64,000 nt of DNA from Pontederia crassipes. Lineage: Eukaryota; Streptophyta; Magnoliopsida; Commelinales; Pontederiaceae. The notes below the pieces were generated by a model. That model did not search any database. It saw only the letters and a program-made list of their open reading frames with translations, and was not told the origin of the DNA. Position 1 is the stretch's first letter; each line of letters opens with the position of its first letter. This document shows positions 16,701-27,490 of this stretch, in pieces. The position numbers and the translations under genes are program-made. Where the stretch lies: positions 63,764,547 to 63,828,546 of the forward strand of contig CM060194.1 in assembly GCA_030549335.1 (NCBI GenBank), read 5' to 3'.

Positions 16701-17183
16701 TTTCCGCACATAGCACAATTTTTTTTAAGGGAACATAACACAAATTATATAGCATTCACATCAGAAGTGAAAAAACATAGGCAACTTTAAGCTCCATAGA
16801 GCCGTACCTTCAAGCCAAGCAACTTGACGGGCTTTGTGAGCCCTGGCACGAGGCAATCAGGTCCAGCCGCCTCCAGCCTCGCCTCCATGCCAAAACCTTC
16901 TCCGACGGGATCCGCATGCTACGCCAGTGACAATCACAATAAAAAACCCTAGAACCGACTACCGAAAATTCAAAGAAAGCTAGCTAACGCGAGATAAAGA
17001 CCCGGGAAAACAAACCTTCATGATAGCGAGGGCGTAGTTAGCCCTGGGGTCGCTCGACTGGATGCGAAGCACGGGATTCTGGTGGATTCTGGGCACGGGC
17101 TTGACACCGGAGGGGTTCGCCCTCCATGGGACGTCCTCGGCAAGCATCGCCCTCTTCGAGGCGGCGGCGCTAGAGGACGCCAT
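13703..17183 (-). CDS. Conserved 132-aa plant protein, function unknown
   Basis: Four exons join in phase 0 to a complete 132-aa protein: 17183-17016 (56 codons), 16918-16808 (37), 16164-16096 (23) and 13753-13703 (16 plus stop). The protein contains AEDVPWRANPSG near its start, then PVPRIHQNPVLRI, EAAGPDCLVPG, PVKLLGLKIWPIEIDFKFLEPI, and ends MNASFQDR. I recall this pattern (EDVPWR, GPDC, KLLGLKVWP, EPxGRELQxxGK, MNKSFIDR) from small uncharacterised proteins shared by land plants. I cannot name a function. No transmembrane segment or catalytic motif is visible. An in-frame ATG at 17270 would add 29 residues rich in Ser, a possible targeting extension. The later ATG is preferred because the conserved part starts close behind it. 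The 2.3-kb last intron hosts a foldback element. Confidence 0.8.
13971..14996. mobile_element. Mutator-like foldback element, copy 1 (GC-rich core)
   Basis: Inverted arms of about 220 bp face each other: the left begins GGATTATTTCC and includes CTAAACTATCACGATTTTTC, and the right mirrors this. Flanks GGAATATTT and AGAATATTT (8 of 9 identical) look like the 9-bp target duplication of Mutator-like elements. Between the arms lies about 540 bp of very GC-rich DNA built from GAGCTCG, GGCGCCGG and CCCCCCTTTCTCCCT motifs. There is no transposase, so the element is non-autonomous. It sits in the last intron of the 132-aa gene. Confidence 0.8.
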
Positions 17184-17640
17184 GAACGCTGCGGCCTCCG
17201 GCTGATACGACGACGACGACGACGACGACTGCGAAAGGATAGAAATTGGGTTCGGCGCAGAAGGGTTCAATATCCGGAATAGCGGTGAGGCGTTATACTG
17301 TACTGCTTTATGTACCGGAACGTAGTTGTGGGAATTTTATAAATGCACCATCTAAATTGTAGAATATTTTTGTAACTGAAAAAAAAAACAGAGAGTTAGA
17401 GCTTAGGCCCGGTTTGGTTGCGGAACCGAGTGGGAACCGCAGCCTTATTCCGTTCGGTTCCGTCAAACGGGAGGTGGAACCACAGTTCGTAGCCGAGAAT
17501 CGAAGCGCGGAACAAGAGCGTCACGTGACTATATTCGCTCACTTTTGTTCCATTAAAAAACATGGAACCGTGGTTCGCCACATCGGCCCGCGTGGTATTT
17601 TTTCCTTTCACTTGCCCTTCGCACTGTAGTCGTCTCTTAT

Positions 17641-18286
17641 CCGCCGAAACCCTCTCAACTTCGCCCTTTTTTCCTCTTAGTCATCGCGTTTTCCGTCGAT
17701 CGCCCGCGTCTGCGCTGTCGTCAGAGTTCCTTTCGGCCTCATCGGATTCGTCGACCCCGTCGACAAAACCCCCCAGGCCTTCGCCTTCCCACTATCGCCT
17801 TCGCCTTCCCACTGCCGCTTTCGCCTTCGACACATCCGAGCGCCAACTTACATCGGCCGAATCTCAGGTGCGTCAAATTCATTCTCATCGATTCATGCTT
17901 CTACAAAGTCTTCTCGTCGATGTCTGATTTAGTCCTTCATATTAGTTTTCCCCCTTCTGCTATCCGCCGGAACCCTCTCAACTTCGCCCCTTTTTCCTCT
18001 TCGTCATCGCATTTTCCTTCGGTCGCCCGCGTCCGCGCTGTCGTCGGAGTTCCTTTCGGCCTCATCGGATTCGTCGTCCCCGTCAACAAAACCCCCCAGG
18101 CGTTCGCCTTCCCACTGCCGCCTTCGCCTTTCCACTGCCGCTTTCGCCTTTGACACATCCTAGCGCCAACTCACATCGGCCGAATCTCAGGTGCGTCAAA
18201 TTCATTCTCATCGATTCATGCTTCTACAAAGTTTTCTCGTCGATGTCCAACCACCAGGCATGGATCTGATTTAGCCCTTCATATTA
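17641..18286. repeat. 323-bp tandem duplication in transposon leader
   Basis: Two adjacent copies share CCGCC(G/A)AACCCTCTCAAC at their start (17641 and 17964), and both later contain TCGGCCGAATCTCAGGTGCG. They lie ahead of the Myb/SANT gene, probably in its promoter or leader. Confidence 0.85.
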
Positions 18287-18863
18287 GGTATCCCCCTACT
18301 GCTGAAACCTAATTTGCGCTTCAAGGGCGTCGTGCGTCTTGCGTGATGCTTTCGGGTAGTGCCAGGTATCTTATTCTGGAATTACGCGTTTCATTCATCC
18401 CATTACATTTTACTTTCTAATTGGAGTCGTGGCCTTAGGGTTCAGGTCGAGTGGAGAAGCCGTTCGGGATCGTTGTTGTGCGTGGACGCAGTAGAACTTC
18501 TGAATTGAGCTGCCAACATCGATTTCAGGTACTATTTGAAATTGGCTTCGACTAGTAATATTAGCCTTGCTGATTGCTGAGCATTATGTTTGTTTTGTCT
18601 ATGATATAGCGAAAGAATCGTAAGTTCTAAGAAGATAGAACACTGTGGGGAAATCACATTTCTCAAGTACCCGACTACACACTCAATACATTATATCACA
18701 GCTAAATTCAGTGCATCTACTTATATCATTACAATCAATCTAGTCAAATACACAAAACTCTCTCCAATTTATGACGAAAATTTTAGTTCTTAAATTCAGT
18801 GCATTGCATTCCTTTTTGTGTGGCATGCATAATTTTCATACAATCTAAGGCAGGGAACACTAC

Positions 18864-19925
18864 TTGTCGAATTACATGGAAAAGGAGAAGGGGAAAGTAG
18901 TCGCGAAGTCGTCGGGCCGCAGAAAAAGATGTGCGGAACATTTTCCTATATCTGACATATGGAGTACCCCAATGTCATCCGCCTTAGTTGGACTGCTCAT
19001 GCAAGAATATGTCGACGAACACATGCTAAGTGGGTCATTCTGTCCTGAAGTATGGTTAAGGATTAGGTCTAATTTTAACAAGATGACATGGAAGGAGATG
19101 GAAGTGACGCACTTAAAGAACCATGTCAAAGTCTTAAGAAGGTACTACAACTTAATCCGACAATTGACGAACAAAAGTGGGTGGGGTAGGGAGAGGTTAT
19201 CACGGTGAGTTGTGTCTACTACCAACACTGATTCCAAATTAGTTTTAGCAACTCCAATCTTAAATCACTCACCTTATGCCATATTTGTATGAACAGACGA
19301 ATCCAGATTTTGCGAAAATCAGGAACAAGACTTTTCCATATTATGAGACATTCGATATCTTGTATAGGGACACTGTTGCAACGGGAAAGAATGCATGCCA
19401 CTCAGAGAATCCATTACAGGAGGGATCAGGAAGTTCCCATGATGACATAGTGGACATGACGACTGGGGAACATGAGCAAGAGGAAGTTTCCCAGGTTCCG
19501 CTGAATGAGGGCTTCGAAAACATTGACCTTGATGAAGGCAGCCAAAGCCCCCTACAAAAAATGGAACCAATGAAACTCGTCGAACTATGTCAACCGGCAA
19601 GAGGACTCGTTCAAATTCAACACCAGAAAGTGATAGGCCCAAGAAGGAGAGGATGCAAGACTTCTTAGAAGACTTCGTAGTCACCGCGAAGGAGAGGCTG
19701 CAGCTTATGAAAAGTAAAGTGGAGCGGAAAGAAACAAAAGACCGAGAGAACATTACCGAGGCTGCCTCCTACATGGCAAAGCTAGACGAACGAGTTCCAA
19801 ACATAGTGGGGGAAGCACGATTGGCATGCGCAACCGCACTCCTCAATCCCATCAATCAGTACCTTTTTACTCAATGTCAAGATGATGTCTCCTTGCGTGC
19901 TTGGATAGGTAGGTCAATTGCATAA
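18864..19925 (+). pseudogene. Harbinger Myb/SANT-like gene
   Basis: The first exon (18864 to about 19204) encodes a trihelix-like Myb/SANT domain. It has SALVGLLMQEYVDEHMLSG, then FCPEVWLRIRSNFN and THLKNHVKVLRRYYNLIRQL, as in the DNA-binding partner protein of PIF/Harbinger transposons. A second exon near 19298 continues NPDFAKIRNKTFPYYETFDI and the acidic tail. The reading frame then changes at a C/A-rich run near 19545-19560. The last part (MSTGKRTRSNSTPE onward, to 19925) is in another frame and holds the conserved helix ending in LNPINQYLF. This partner normally helps the transposase bind DNA and enter the nucleus. The exon 1-2 junction does not resolve cleanly, so exact splice sites are left open. 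Confidence 0.7.
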
Positions 19926-20506
19926 TATAGCGGCAACGCTTGCGGATCTGGTCCCTCCGTTAGTGCCTTCAATTATGCATCCCCGGGCAGCACTTCAGGA
20001 TTACCCACTCCAACCCCCCCTCCCTCCTTATAACAGCTCAGCAATGTTCGGGGGTGCATTCGAAGGGTTCGGGGCTTCACACTACCCCCCTTACGCACCA
20101 CCGGATAGTAGCTACCCTACAGTGATGGGTTCATATGTCTCCCAACGTCCACGACCAAGGAGCCCTCGAGGTGGCTAATCGTCCGAACGTGTCCCCAACT
20201 TTATCACAATTTTCCTATTTCAGCTATCTAGTGTATCCAACTTTGTCAGCATGTTTGAATCTGATTCGCACTGTCTTCCTTTATATGTCTTTATCGAGAA
20301 ACTTCTGTGCCAATGTTATGATGTCTCAATTTCAAATTGTTGAACTTTAATATTCATGATTTGCAGTAATATTGTGTGATGTGCTTATTCATGTTATCAA
20401 TGTCTCCATGCTTATAAATGAAGTTAGTGTTGTTTGTAATCAAATTTGAATACTTCAACATGCTAGACAATTGAATACATTTTTTCAAGTTATATTCGCC
20501 GAAGGC

Positions 20507-21868
20507 ATGTCTTCTACTAGTGACGACACATCCCTTGAGCTAGAGGATAATGTATTAGAAGAGGAGGTTATGGCGGCATTACTTGTGGCACACCATAATG
20601 AATCGAGTGACGAATCAGAGACATTACCCATTCCAAGGAGGAGGTGTAGGACTCGACCCTACTCCGGCCATGAAGCCATCCATGAGATGCTGGCAGGCCA
20701 CCCGACACGGGGTTACGAGAATTTTCGTGTTAACAATAATATTTTCTTCAAATTAGAAGAGTTGTTATCCAGTAGAGGACTCCTCACTTCATCGCGGCAC
20801 GTTTCTGTGCGTGAGCAACTAGTCATATTCCTAAGTGCAATTGGATGCTCAAATAGTAACAGGGATCTTCAAGAGGCATTCCAACATTCTGGAGAGACGA
20901 TTTCGCGCTATTTCAATAGTGCTCTAAAAGCAATATGCTCCCTGAGCGAAGAGTTCATTCAACAACCAAGTGCCACCGTTGGTGTCCACCCCCGAGTGCC
21001 CGGGAATCATCATTTCTATCCCTACTTCACGGTCAGTTTATACTACTCTACCACTACATGTTTTTTTCTCGTATAATGATGTCAATGCAAATCTTATGCC
21101 ATCTCATTTTGTGAAGTGAATGTTTCGCTCCTGCCTTGTAGAATGCACTTGGGGCTATCGATGGCACTCACATACCTGCACACATTAAGAAGTCGAAGCA
21201 AATTCCTTTCCGCAATCATAAAGGCTTCTTATCGCAGAATGTAATGGCTGTTATTTCCTTTGACAACTCCTTCTTGTGTGTGTGCACTGGGTGGGAGGGT
21301 TTAGCGGATGACATGAAGGTCTTGAAATGGTGCATAGAAGAGGGGGATTTCGTCGTGCCAGATGGTGAGTATATCATAGTACTCTTATACATCTGAAGAC
21401 CTTGCCCATCACAATATATTTCTAACTTTTTTCTGGTCCTTAAATTGTGCAAGGAAGTTCTATCTTGTTGACTCAGGCTATGCAAATACCGATAAGTTTT
21501 TGGCACCATACAAGGGGGGTAGATACCACTTGGGAGCTTTCCACAATGAAGCGGCTACACCGTACACTAACGCACAGGAGAAGTACAATCATCGCCATGC
21601 ACAACTACGTAACTGTGTGGAAAAAACTTTCGGGATTCTCAAACAGCGTTTCCGAATCCTCCAACTGCCAATTCGTCATCATTTTAAGATGCAATGTCGA
21701 ATTGTCATGGTATGTTGCGTGATACACAATTTTGTAAGACGTTATCAGGGAGAGGACATATATTTCAACATGAGATTGGAACGAGAACCTCCAGAGCTTC
21801 GGCCGGATGATAGGGTTCCATGCATTGATGCTGGACGAGATGACGAGGAGAACAACTACGCGACCTGA
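20507..21868 (+). CDS. Harbinger DDE transposase
   Basis: Three exons are visible: 20507-21031, 21142-21364 and about 21452-21868. The N-terminal part has a helix-turn-helix-like region (SVREQLVIFLSAIGCSNSN...LQEAFQHSGETISRYF). The catalytic triad of the DDE_Tnp_4 family can be seen. The first Asp is in GAIDGTHIPA at the start of exon 2. The second is in LVDSGYAN at the start of exon 3. The Glu is in CVEKTFGILKQRFRIL. The C-terminus ends in an acidic DDEENN tail. The first junction is in phase (…YPYF-T|N-ALGAIDG). The second needs one extra base for the obvious frame, so either a less usual splice site is used or the gene has lost a base. It would act in the nucleus with the Myb/SANT partner. 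Confidence 0.8.
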
Positions 21869-23161
21869 TCTGTGGGATGATTGCAGACAGTCGTTGAGGT
21901 AAGTTCTTTATTTTGACGATGTGTCCTCGGCCTAAAAGTTCTATATTTTGAGGTGCATATTAATGTCTTCACAAAGGCAGGTCATTTACTTTGAAGTGCT
22001 AATAACTTTCTTCATCCCAACGTTTTCAGGTTACCGCGTTGCTGAACTTCCATGCTGTGAAGATCATAGGTACATTCTCAGTTTTTTAACATCTTCGAAT
22101 CGTTCAAATCCAATCCAGTCTGATTTGTTTCTACAATTTTATCACAGATGACGAAGCTGATGACCCAGTGCTCCAATTTGCTCATTGCCAATTGTCCATC
22201 ACAATTTCTTTTAAATTTGTCTGAACTTAGTTGTCACCTACAGTGTAATATGCGACTAAATTCCCTTGTGAACTACAATGTAAAATGTTACTCGACTTGG
22301 TTGTTCGAATGTTGGATTGTTTCATGATACTTAAAGGTTGTTCAATTGCAAACTTTGTGCTTCGTGCTGGTCCATATGCCCTGAATGTCACTCCACTGGG
22401 TTGTTCAATTGTTCATTTGTTTCACGATACATGACAGTTGTTCAAACTTTGTGCTTATGTCATACAAGAGGAGCACCTTTCTACCACATTGGGTTCATCA
22501 GCGTCCATATTCTTAGTAACACTGCAACATAATTGCTAAGATACAAACCACTTTGTTAGCTGTCCACAATAATTACACAAAATAACTTATGATAAGATTT
22601 TGATTCCTGTCACAACGTCTCTGTAGTATTCTTAGCAAGATTTCAGCAGTTATTTCTTATAATTTCATCTCTCGGACGGCATATAGTTCAATCACATAAA
22701 ATGGTTCAGGTTATACAATACAAACCTAGACGAGCATGCCTTTTTACAAACAAAGCACAATTCCCTCAAACCTAAGAACAAAGGAACCAAGATATACATC
22801 TCCCAAAACCACAGCCAGCTTTATTATTATGATCAAGGGATAGAAGAAGATGGCCCTTGAGAGCATCGCCCTTCTCTTGAAGGCTGACAAGCAAACTGTC
22901 GAAGCTCTTCTTGAAGGAATCCACACCCTCGCCCTCATGTGGTATTCTGATATCTTACAATTATATATATATATATATAGCTTCATCCAAAAGATATGGT
23001 TAATTTAATGATGAATGCAACGGCAATTCACATGGATGCAAGATGTCGTGACAAATTTCTAACTCATAATGTGTAAGTCACGACAAAGCAATAGGTCGTC
23101 CATAAAGTCAAAAGTTAATACTAAATTCTTACAATGCAACATCACAACTAAATTCTTATAC
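21869..23161. other. Transposon interior without clear gene
   Basis: This follows the transposase stop. It probably holds the transposase 3' UTR and the 3' flank of the opposite-strand ORF. Two phrases with GGTTGTTCAATTG (near 22336 and 22402) show a small duplication. An (AT)n run lies near 22961-22978. No family was recognised. Confidence 0.5.
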
Positions 23162-23554
23162 TTATTTCCCTTCTAATCTGTGACCCTCCATACCACAAAC
23201 ATAAATGTTAACATGAATAAGAAAGATAAATATTACAAACATCACTAGTACTGCCTTCCTCCTCGCACATCTGCATTCACAAAGCTCACTTCTTGTGCGA
23301 TCCTGGCTTGTAGTCTTCAAGCTACCTGTCTCATTCTCTGCTGCTCCATCTCTGGATGCCTCGAGCCTTGTTGGTCTCTCGTACAACATGTCATAGTACT
23401 TGAACAATGATTCCAAAGATTCATCGTATGAGTCAAACCTCTTATACAAACAACATGAATAACCTAAAACTTGTTCCGCACATTCTGTCCACGTGTCGTA
23501 TACACCCCTCTTGCGACCTTCATAAACCACGTAGAACCTGCAAGGACTCATCTC
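23162..23554 (-). CDS. RNase H1-type hybrid-binding-domain membrane protein in Harbinger
   Basis: From the ATG at 23554 this 130-aa ORF opens with CRFYVVYEGRKRGVYDTWTEC, AEQVLGYSCCLYKRFDSYDESL. That is the small N-terminal domain of RNase H1 (also named after caulimovirus viroplasmin) that grips RNA/DNA hybrids: YYVVxxGRxxGIYxxWxECxxQVxGxxxxxYKxFxSxxEA. No RNase H catalytic domain follows. A hydrophobic stretch (VLVMFVIFIFLIHVNIYVC) lies near the C-terminus and could be a membrane anchor. A possible splice acceptor (CGCAG) lies just upstream near 23588, so it may have an earlier exon. It lies tail-to-tail with the transposase inside the same element. It is unclear whether it is cargo, an accessory gene or a captured host exon. 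Confidence 0.55.
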   Translation of the reverse strand, partial: EMSPCRFYVVYEGRKRGVYDTWTECAEQVLGYSCCLYKRFDSYDESLESLFKYYDMLYERPTRLEASRDGAAENETGSLKTTSQDRTRSELCECRCARRKAVLVMFVIFIFLIHVNIYVCGMEGHRLEGK

Positions 23555-23599
23555 CTGGCTATGTGCTATGAGGTTCCTCCTGCGAGCGGAAAGAAACAT

Positions 23600-24690
23600 A
23601 TAAGTTGCAATCTATTTCAGTACAATGAAAGTTGAAGGTTATGCATAATATGAATGACACAATTCATGCTCTTACATTGACAGAGTTGATTACGATCCAA
23701 TTGCAACTTTTAACACAAACGTAATATTGCACCAAGTATGCCGTTGTCAACCTACTTTGCCTTCATGAGCGAAACATTCGTATCTTGTGAACTAAATATA
23801 TGGCTTAATTTCGTAGTTTGTGGGTGGCAAATTAGTATTTTTGCAGAAACTTAGGTCTTAATATCAATAGTTTCTTTCCGTGATCATTGCTCCAAACAAG
23901 TTTTTATCGATGTAAAATGTGAGGAGCTGCTAATTGTTTTGTCAAATTAAGACTGAATTGAAGGCTTGTACTGCCCTATTCGACACTTCCTCCCATCACG
24001 AATTTACATTCTGAGAGATAATACATATGACTTCAAATAAGGGCTGAAGTTTATTGTGATAGTAGTAACAAAATATGATCACAGAATCGCAACATAACAG
24101 AGTACACAACAATATGCGACAGATCATCAAACAAGAAAAAAATAGGAACGAACTCAAATGCTGCTTCATGGAGAAGGGGGAATCATCTCAACCGGCTCCA
24201 AGGTAGATCTCCCGAGGGGTGTGAATGCGAGAGCGAGGGAGGGAGCGAGGGAAGGTTGGAGGAAGAAAGGACCTGGCCGAATTGCAGAGGCGGCAGACTT
24301 GCTGGGCGACAATGCTTGCCTCAACCAAACGAGAGCTGGAGATCCTCACGAGAATGGTTGCCTCCACCGCCAACCTCCGACAGCGGACGACGTATTTCAC
24401 TCGCATCGAAGATGGTTGCCGTCGGCTCAAGCGCATATTCCGACCGGGTGATGAGTCGTCCGTCGTGTGCCCTAGCCGACAATCGTCGACGATTAAAGAG
24501 AGGGGTAAATGGCTCACAAATGATTTAATAAGGAGAGGGGTAAAGTTGTCATTTTGCACGAGGGTTCCCATTTGGTTCTCCAAACATCATGGGACTGTGA
24601 TGTCAAATCGAATTTTAGTTCCGTCTACTACTATCCAAACACACTCCGAACTAATATGTCAATTCAACTACGAGGCCTTAGAGGTGAAAC
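23600..24690. other. Right part of the Harbinger element
   Basis: Several overlapping ORFs exist on both strands around 24158-24720 because of moderate GC content, but none resembles a family. The inverted counterpart of the left subterminal region lies at 24562-24585. Confidence 0.4.
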
Positions 24691-25475
24691 AAAGACCTCC
24701 ATTTATTAATGACATCGTTTGATTTAGCTAATGATAATTAACTATTAACTGATATTACTTTCTCACCATTTTAACCTCTTTTTGTAATTAAATTATGAAA
24801 TGTAGTCAAACAAAAATTGTTTATGAATAACAGTAAATTACATATAGACACAGTACTATTTTCATCCGTTTGTTTCATATAATTTTTCTATTAATTAGAT
24901 AGTGGGTTTTGCTTATCTAACTATGAGTATATAAATTTTCCATTATCACTTTCACTTATCTCTTTAATTTGACAATAACATCATGTTGTGATCTGGTCTC
25001 ATTTCTTGAGATCCGATCGGGATCGGATGTAGATTACCATGTCTCAAACTAATTAAATATATTATATTAATATTTCAATTATTTTAAAATATTATAATTA
25101 TATTTATTTAAATTAAAAATGTCATTTTTATTTTTATATATTTTAAATATACATTATATTATTATATTTCAAATTATAATTATCATATTTAAATAATAAT
25201 AAAATTTTATTATTTTTAATTTTTTATGATTAAATCAAGATAATTGAGAATTTCTCGATTTTTTTAACCCGATTTGATTGGGACTGATTTTCTTTCTTGA
25301 AAATTGGAGCAAACTGGGACGGCGTGGTCCCGATCTCGATTTTGTTCACCCCTTTATCCTTTTAATGTTTATTACTTAATAAATTTCAATAAAATCATTT
25401 TACCTAAAATTTTCTTCAACTTTTTTTTCTTTTTTCTTTCCAATTACAATGAGAGGTGGATGCACTTGGTAAGAC
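24691..25475. other. AT-rich spacer
   Basis: No gene. Near 25270-25355 the wording GGTCCCGATCTCGATTTTGTTCACCCC resembles, over short stretches, the end of a hAT-like MITE, but no partner end was found. Confidence 0.4.
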
Positions 25476-26017
25476 TAGGGGTGTTCATGGGTCGGATTTG
25501 ACCCGACCCGACCTCGGACCCGACCCAACCCGTCCGATTTTGATCGGGTCGGGTCAGCCCTCTTTAGAGGGATGGATCCGATCCATCCCGACCCGGTTCG
25601 GGTTGGGTTGGATCGGGTCGGGTTACCCGACCACCATTTTTTTTAAAAAATTTTTTCCTTACTTTTTCTATTATTTAATATAAAAATATGATATAATATT
25701 TATTTTAAAAGCATAAAATAATTTTTTAAGCATTTATATATTATTTTCCATATTTAAGATATTTTATTTTAATATTTTTTTATTTTTTTAGTATAAAATA
25801 TAGGCTAAAAACTAAAAAAATAAAATAAATAAAATAAATTCGGGTCGGGTCAACTCGGGTCGGAAAATTCCGACCCGTACCCGACCCGAACCAGGGTCGG
25901 GTTGAGGTCGGGTCGGGTCGGGTCCGACCCGACCACGGATCCGACCCGACCCAAACTAGTTTGGGTCGGGTCGGATCATCGGGTTCGCGGATCGACTCGA
26001 CCTGCTGAACACCCCTA
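25476..26017. mobile_element. hAT-like MITE rich in GGGTCG repeats
   Basis: A 542-bp element with 12-bp inverted ends TAGGGGTGTTCA and TGAACACCCCTA lies between identical 8-bp flanks GGTAAGAC (25468-25475 and 26018-26025). An 8-bp duplication is typical of the hAT superfamily. Both subterminal zones are dense in CCCGAC/GGGTCG motifs and the middle is AT-rich. No transposase is present. Confidence 0.9.
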
Positions 26018-27490
26018 GGTAAGACTAAAAATAAAGGAGTGCACAACATCCCACTAGTAGGATTCAAATTGGTGTTCTCTTGATCTTCAAGTGACAATGT
26101 GTATCACAATGCTACACCCTCCGTCTTCTTACTGAAATATTTTTACTCATGACTGATTCGTGCGGTGTTTAAATGTGTTAATCACATAAACAAACTCTTT
26201 TCTTTTGGCTTGCCAACTATCAATTTTTTATAGCGCTTGTACTGAGTGAATGTTTAACAGAGACATTTATAAACAAACGGATTCTTAAGTGAAACATTTA
26301 ACCTAAACGCTGCCTTATTTAAATTGTACCATGCTTGAGACTCGATTGTAGGTTCATGAAAGTTTTAAACCTTTGCTCACGATAGGACACTTAATTAACG
26401 AGTTTCACGAACCAAAAGGGCTAACTAACTGTAATAGATTATTGAAAATATGTGTTTTGAATCAATTTTATAGACATTAATAATCATATACTTTGTCATC
26501 AATGGATGTAAAAACACAACCCTTAAAAAATGTCAAATATAATGAAAAAAAACTCAATATTTAAAATCGCTTTTAGGGCAAATCAATGCATTTCGATGAA
26601 TTTTATTTATTAAAATTATTTTTATAAATTTTTCCTAAACTATTATGATTTTTCTCATTAAATCTTAAACTACGGACTTATTTTTTTATATCCCTAAACT
26701 ATAATATTTTTTTCACTTTATTCCTTCTGCCTATTTTTATTATGTTTTTTGTTACTTTTAATTTTTTATTTATGAAAAGATTAAATTACCCCTCCACTTC
26801 ACAAAAATATGAAATAACAAATATAAAAAATAAAAAAATCGTTGGAAGGATTAACGTGGTAAATAAAAAAATTATCATTTATAAAAAGACTAAACTATCA
26901 TCTCCTTGATTTTTTTTCTTTTTTTATTTCTATATTTATTATTTGATGTGTTATGGAGGGAAGGATAATTTAGTTCTTTTATAAATGAGAAAAATCAAGA
27001 GTAATGGAAAAGATAGTAATGAAAAAATCATGATAGTTTAAGAATAAGATAAAAAAATAAGTTCGTGCAAAAAATCCTGATACATCAGGAGAGATTTATA
27101 AAAATAATTCTATTTATTATCAAAATATTTGATATATATATATCAAATTATCAGTTAATCTTAGTTAAATGATAAATCAAATATAATAATATAACCATAT
27201 ATAATTTCTTTTTTTTTTCGGTCGAGTATACCTTCTTTTCTTTATAACTCATGTTTCATCCCAAATGGTGTTTGAATTTTCAACCCGGTACCGACATTTT
27301 TGTACCGGTTCCCCTCCTATCCTCTCCGGCTCCCCTTCCCGGTAAACGGACACACACACACCCCCATCCCCCACCATCGACTCCGACTCCGACTCCCTCT
27401 TTCCATCCCGCCGGCGGCCACTCCACTTTTAGTTTTTCCTATACATCCGCCGACCACCACGGTTTCGCCAACTCTTCCCAGCCCTCGGCG
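26018..27490. other. COG1 upstream region
   Basis: Besides the MITE at 26613-27110, this holds the promoter of COG1. The in-frame stretch from 27251 to 27490 is open but low in complexity (Pro/Thr/His-rich) and is more likely 5' UTR than protein. A clear TATA box was not found. Confidence 0.45.
26613..27110. mobile_element. Mutator-like MITE, copy 2
   Basis: A 498-bp palindromic element lies between perfect 9-bp repeats TATTTATTA (26604-26612 and 27111-27119). Its ends (AATTATTTTTATAAAT) and inner wording (CTAAACTA...GATTTTT, GACTAAATTA-like) match copies at 13971 and 59446. AT-rich, no ORF, lies about 400 bp upstream of the COG1 start. Confidence 0.85.

Larger units (their letters stand above)
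17406..24677 (+). mobile_element. PIF/Harbinger DNA transposon, about 7.2 kb
   Basis: The element carries a Myb/SANT-like gene and a DDE transposase gene, the two-gene plan of plant PIF/Harbinger transposons. The left end is probably TTA|GGCCCGGTTTGG. Subterminal DNA at 17411-17438 is matched, inverted and imperfectly, at 24562-24585 (GTTTGG...GAACC...TGGGAACC). A possible right end is GGCC|TTA at 24677, which would give a TTA target duplication. The terminal repeat itself is poorly conserved there, so the right boundary is uncertain by about 100 bp. Inside are a 323-bp tandem duplication, two transposon genes and a minus-strand ORF. One apparent frame change in the Myb gene and an awkward transposase splice junction suggest it is no longer fully functional. 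Confidence 0.75.

Noticed and set aside
24158-24722. Several ORFs of 90-165 codons on both strands near the right end of the Harbinger element
   Set aside because: They overlap in conflicting frames and none resembles a transposon or host protein.
27251-27490. Upstream extension of the COG1 frame from an earlier ATG
   Set aside because: The extra 80 residues are low-complexity (Pro, Thr, His, Ser), and COG1 proteins begin close to the RDAESLF motif, so the later ATG is preferred.
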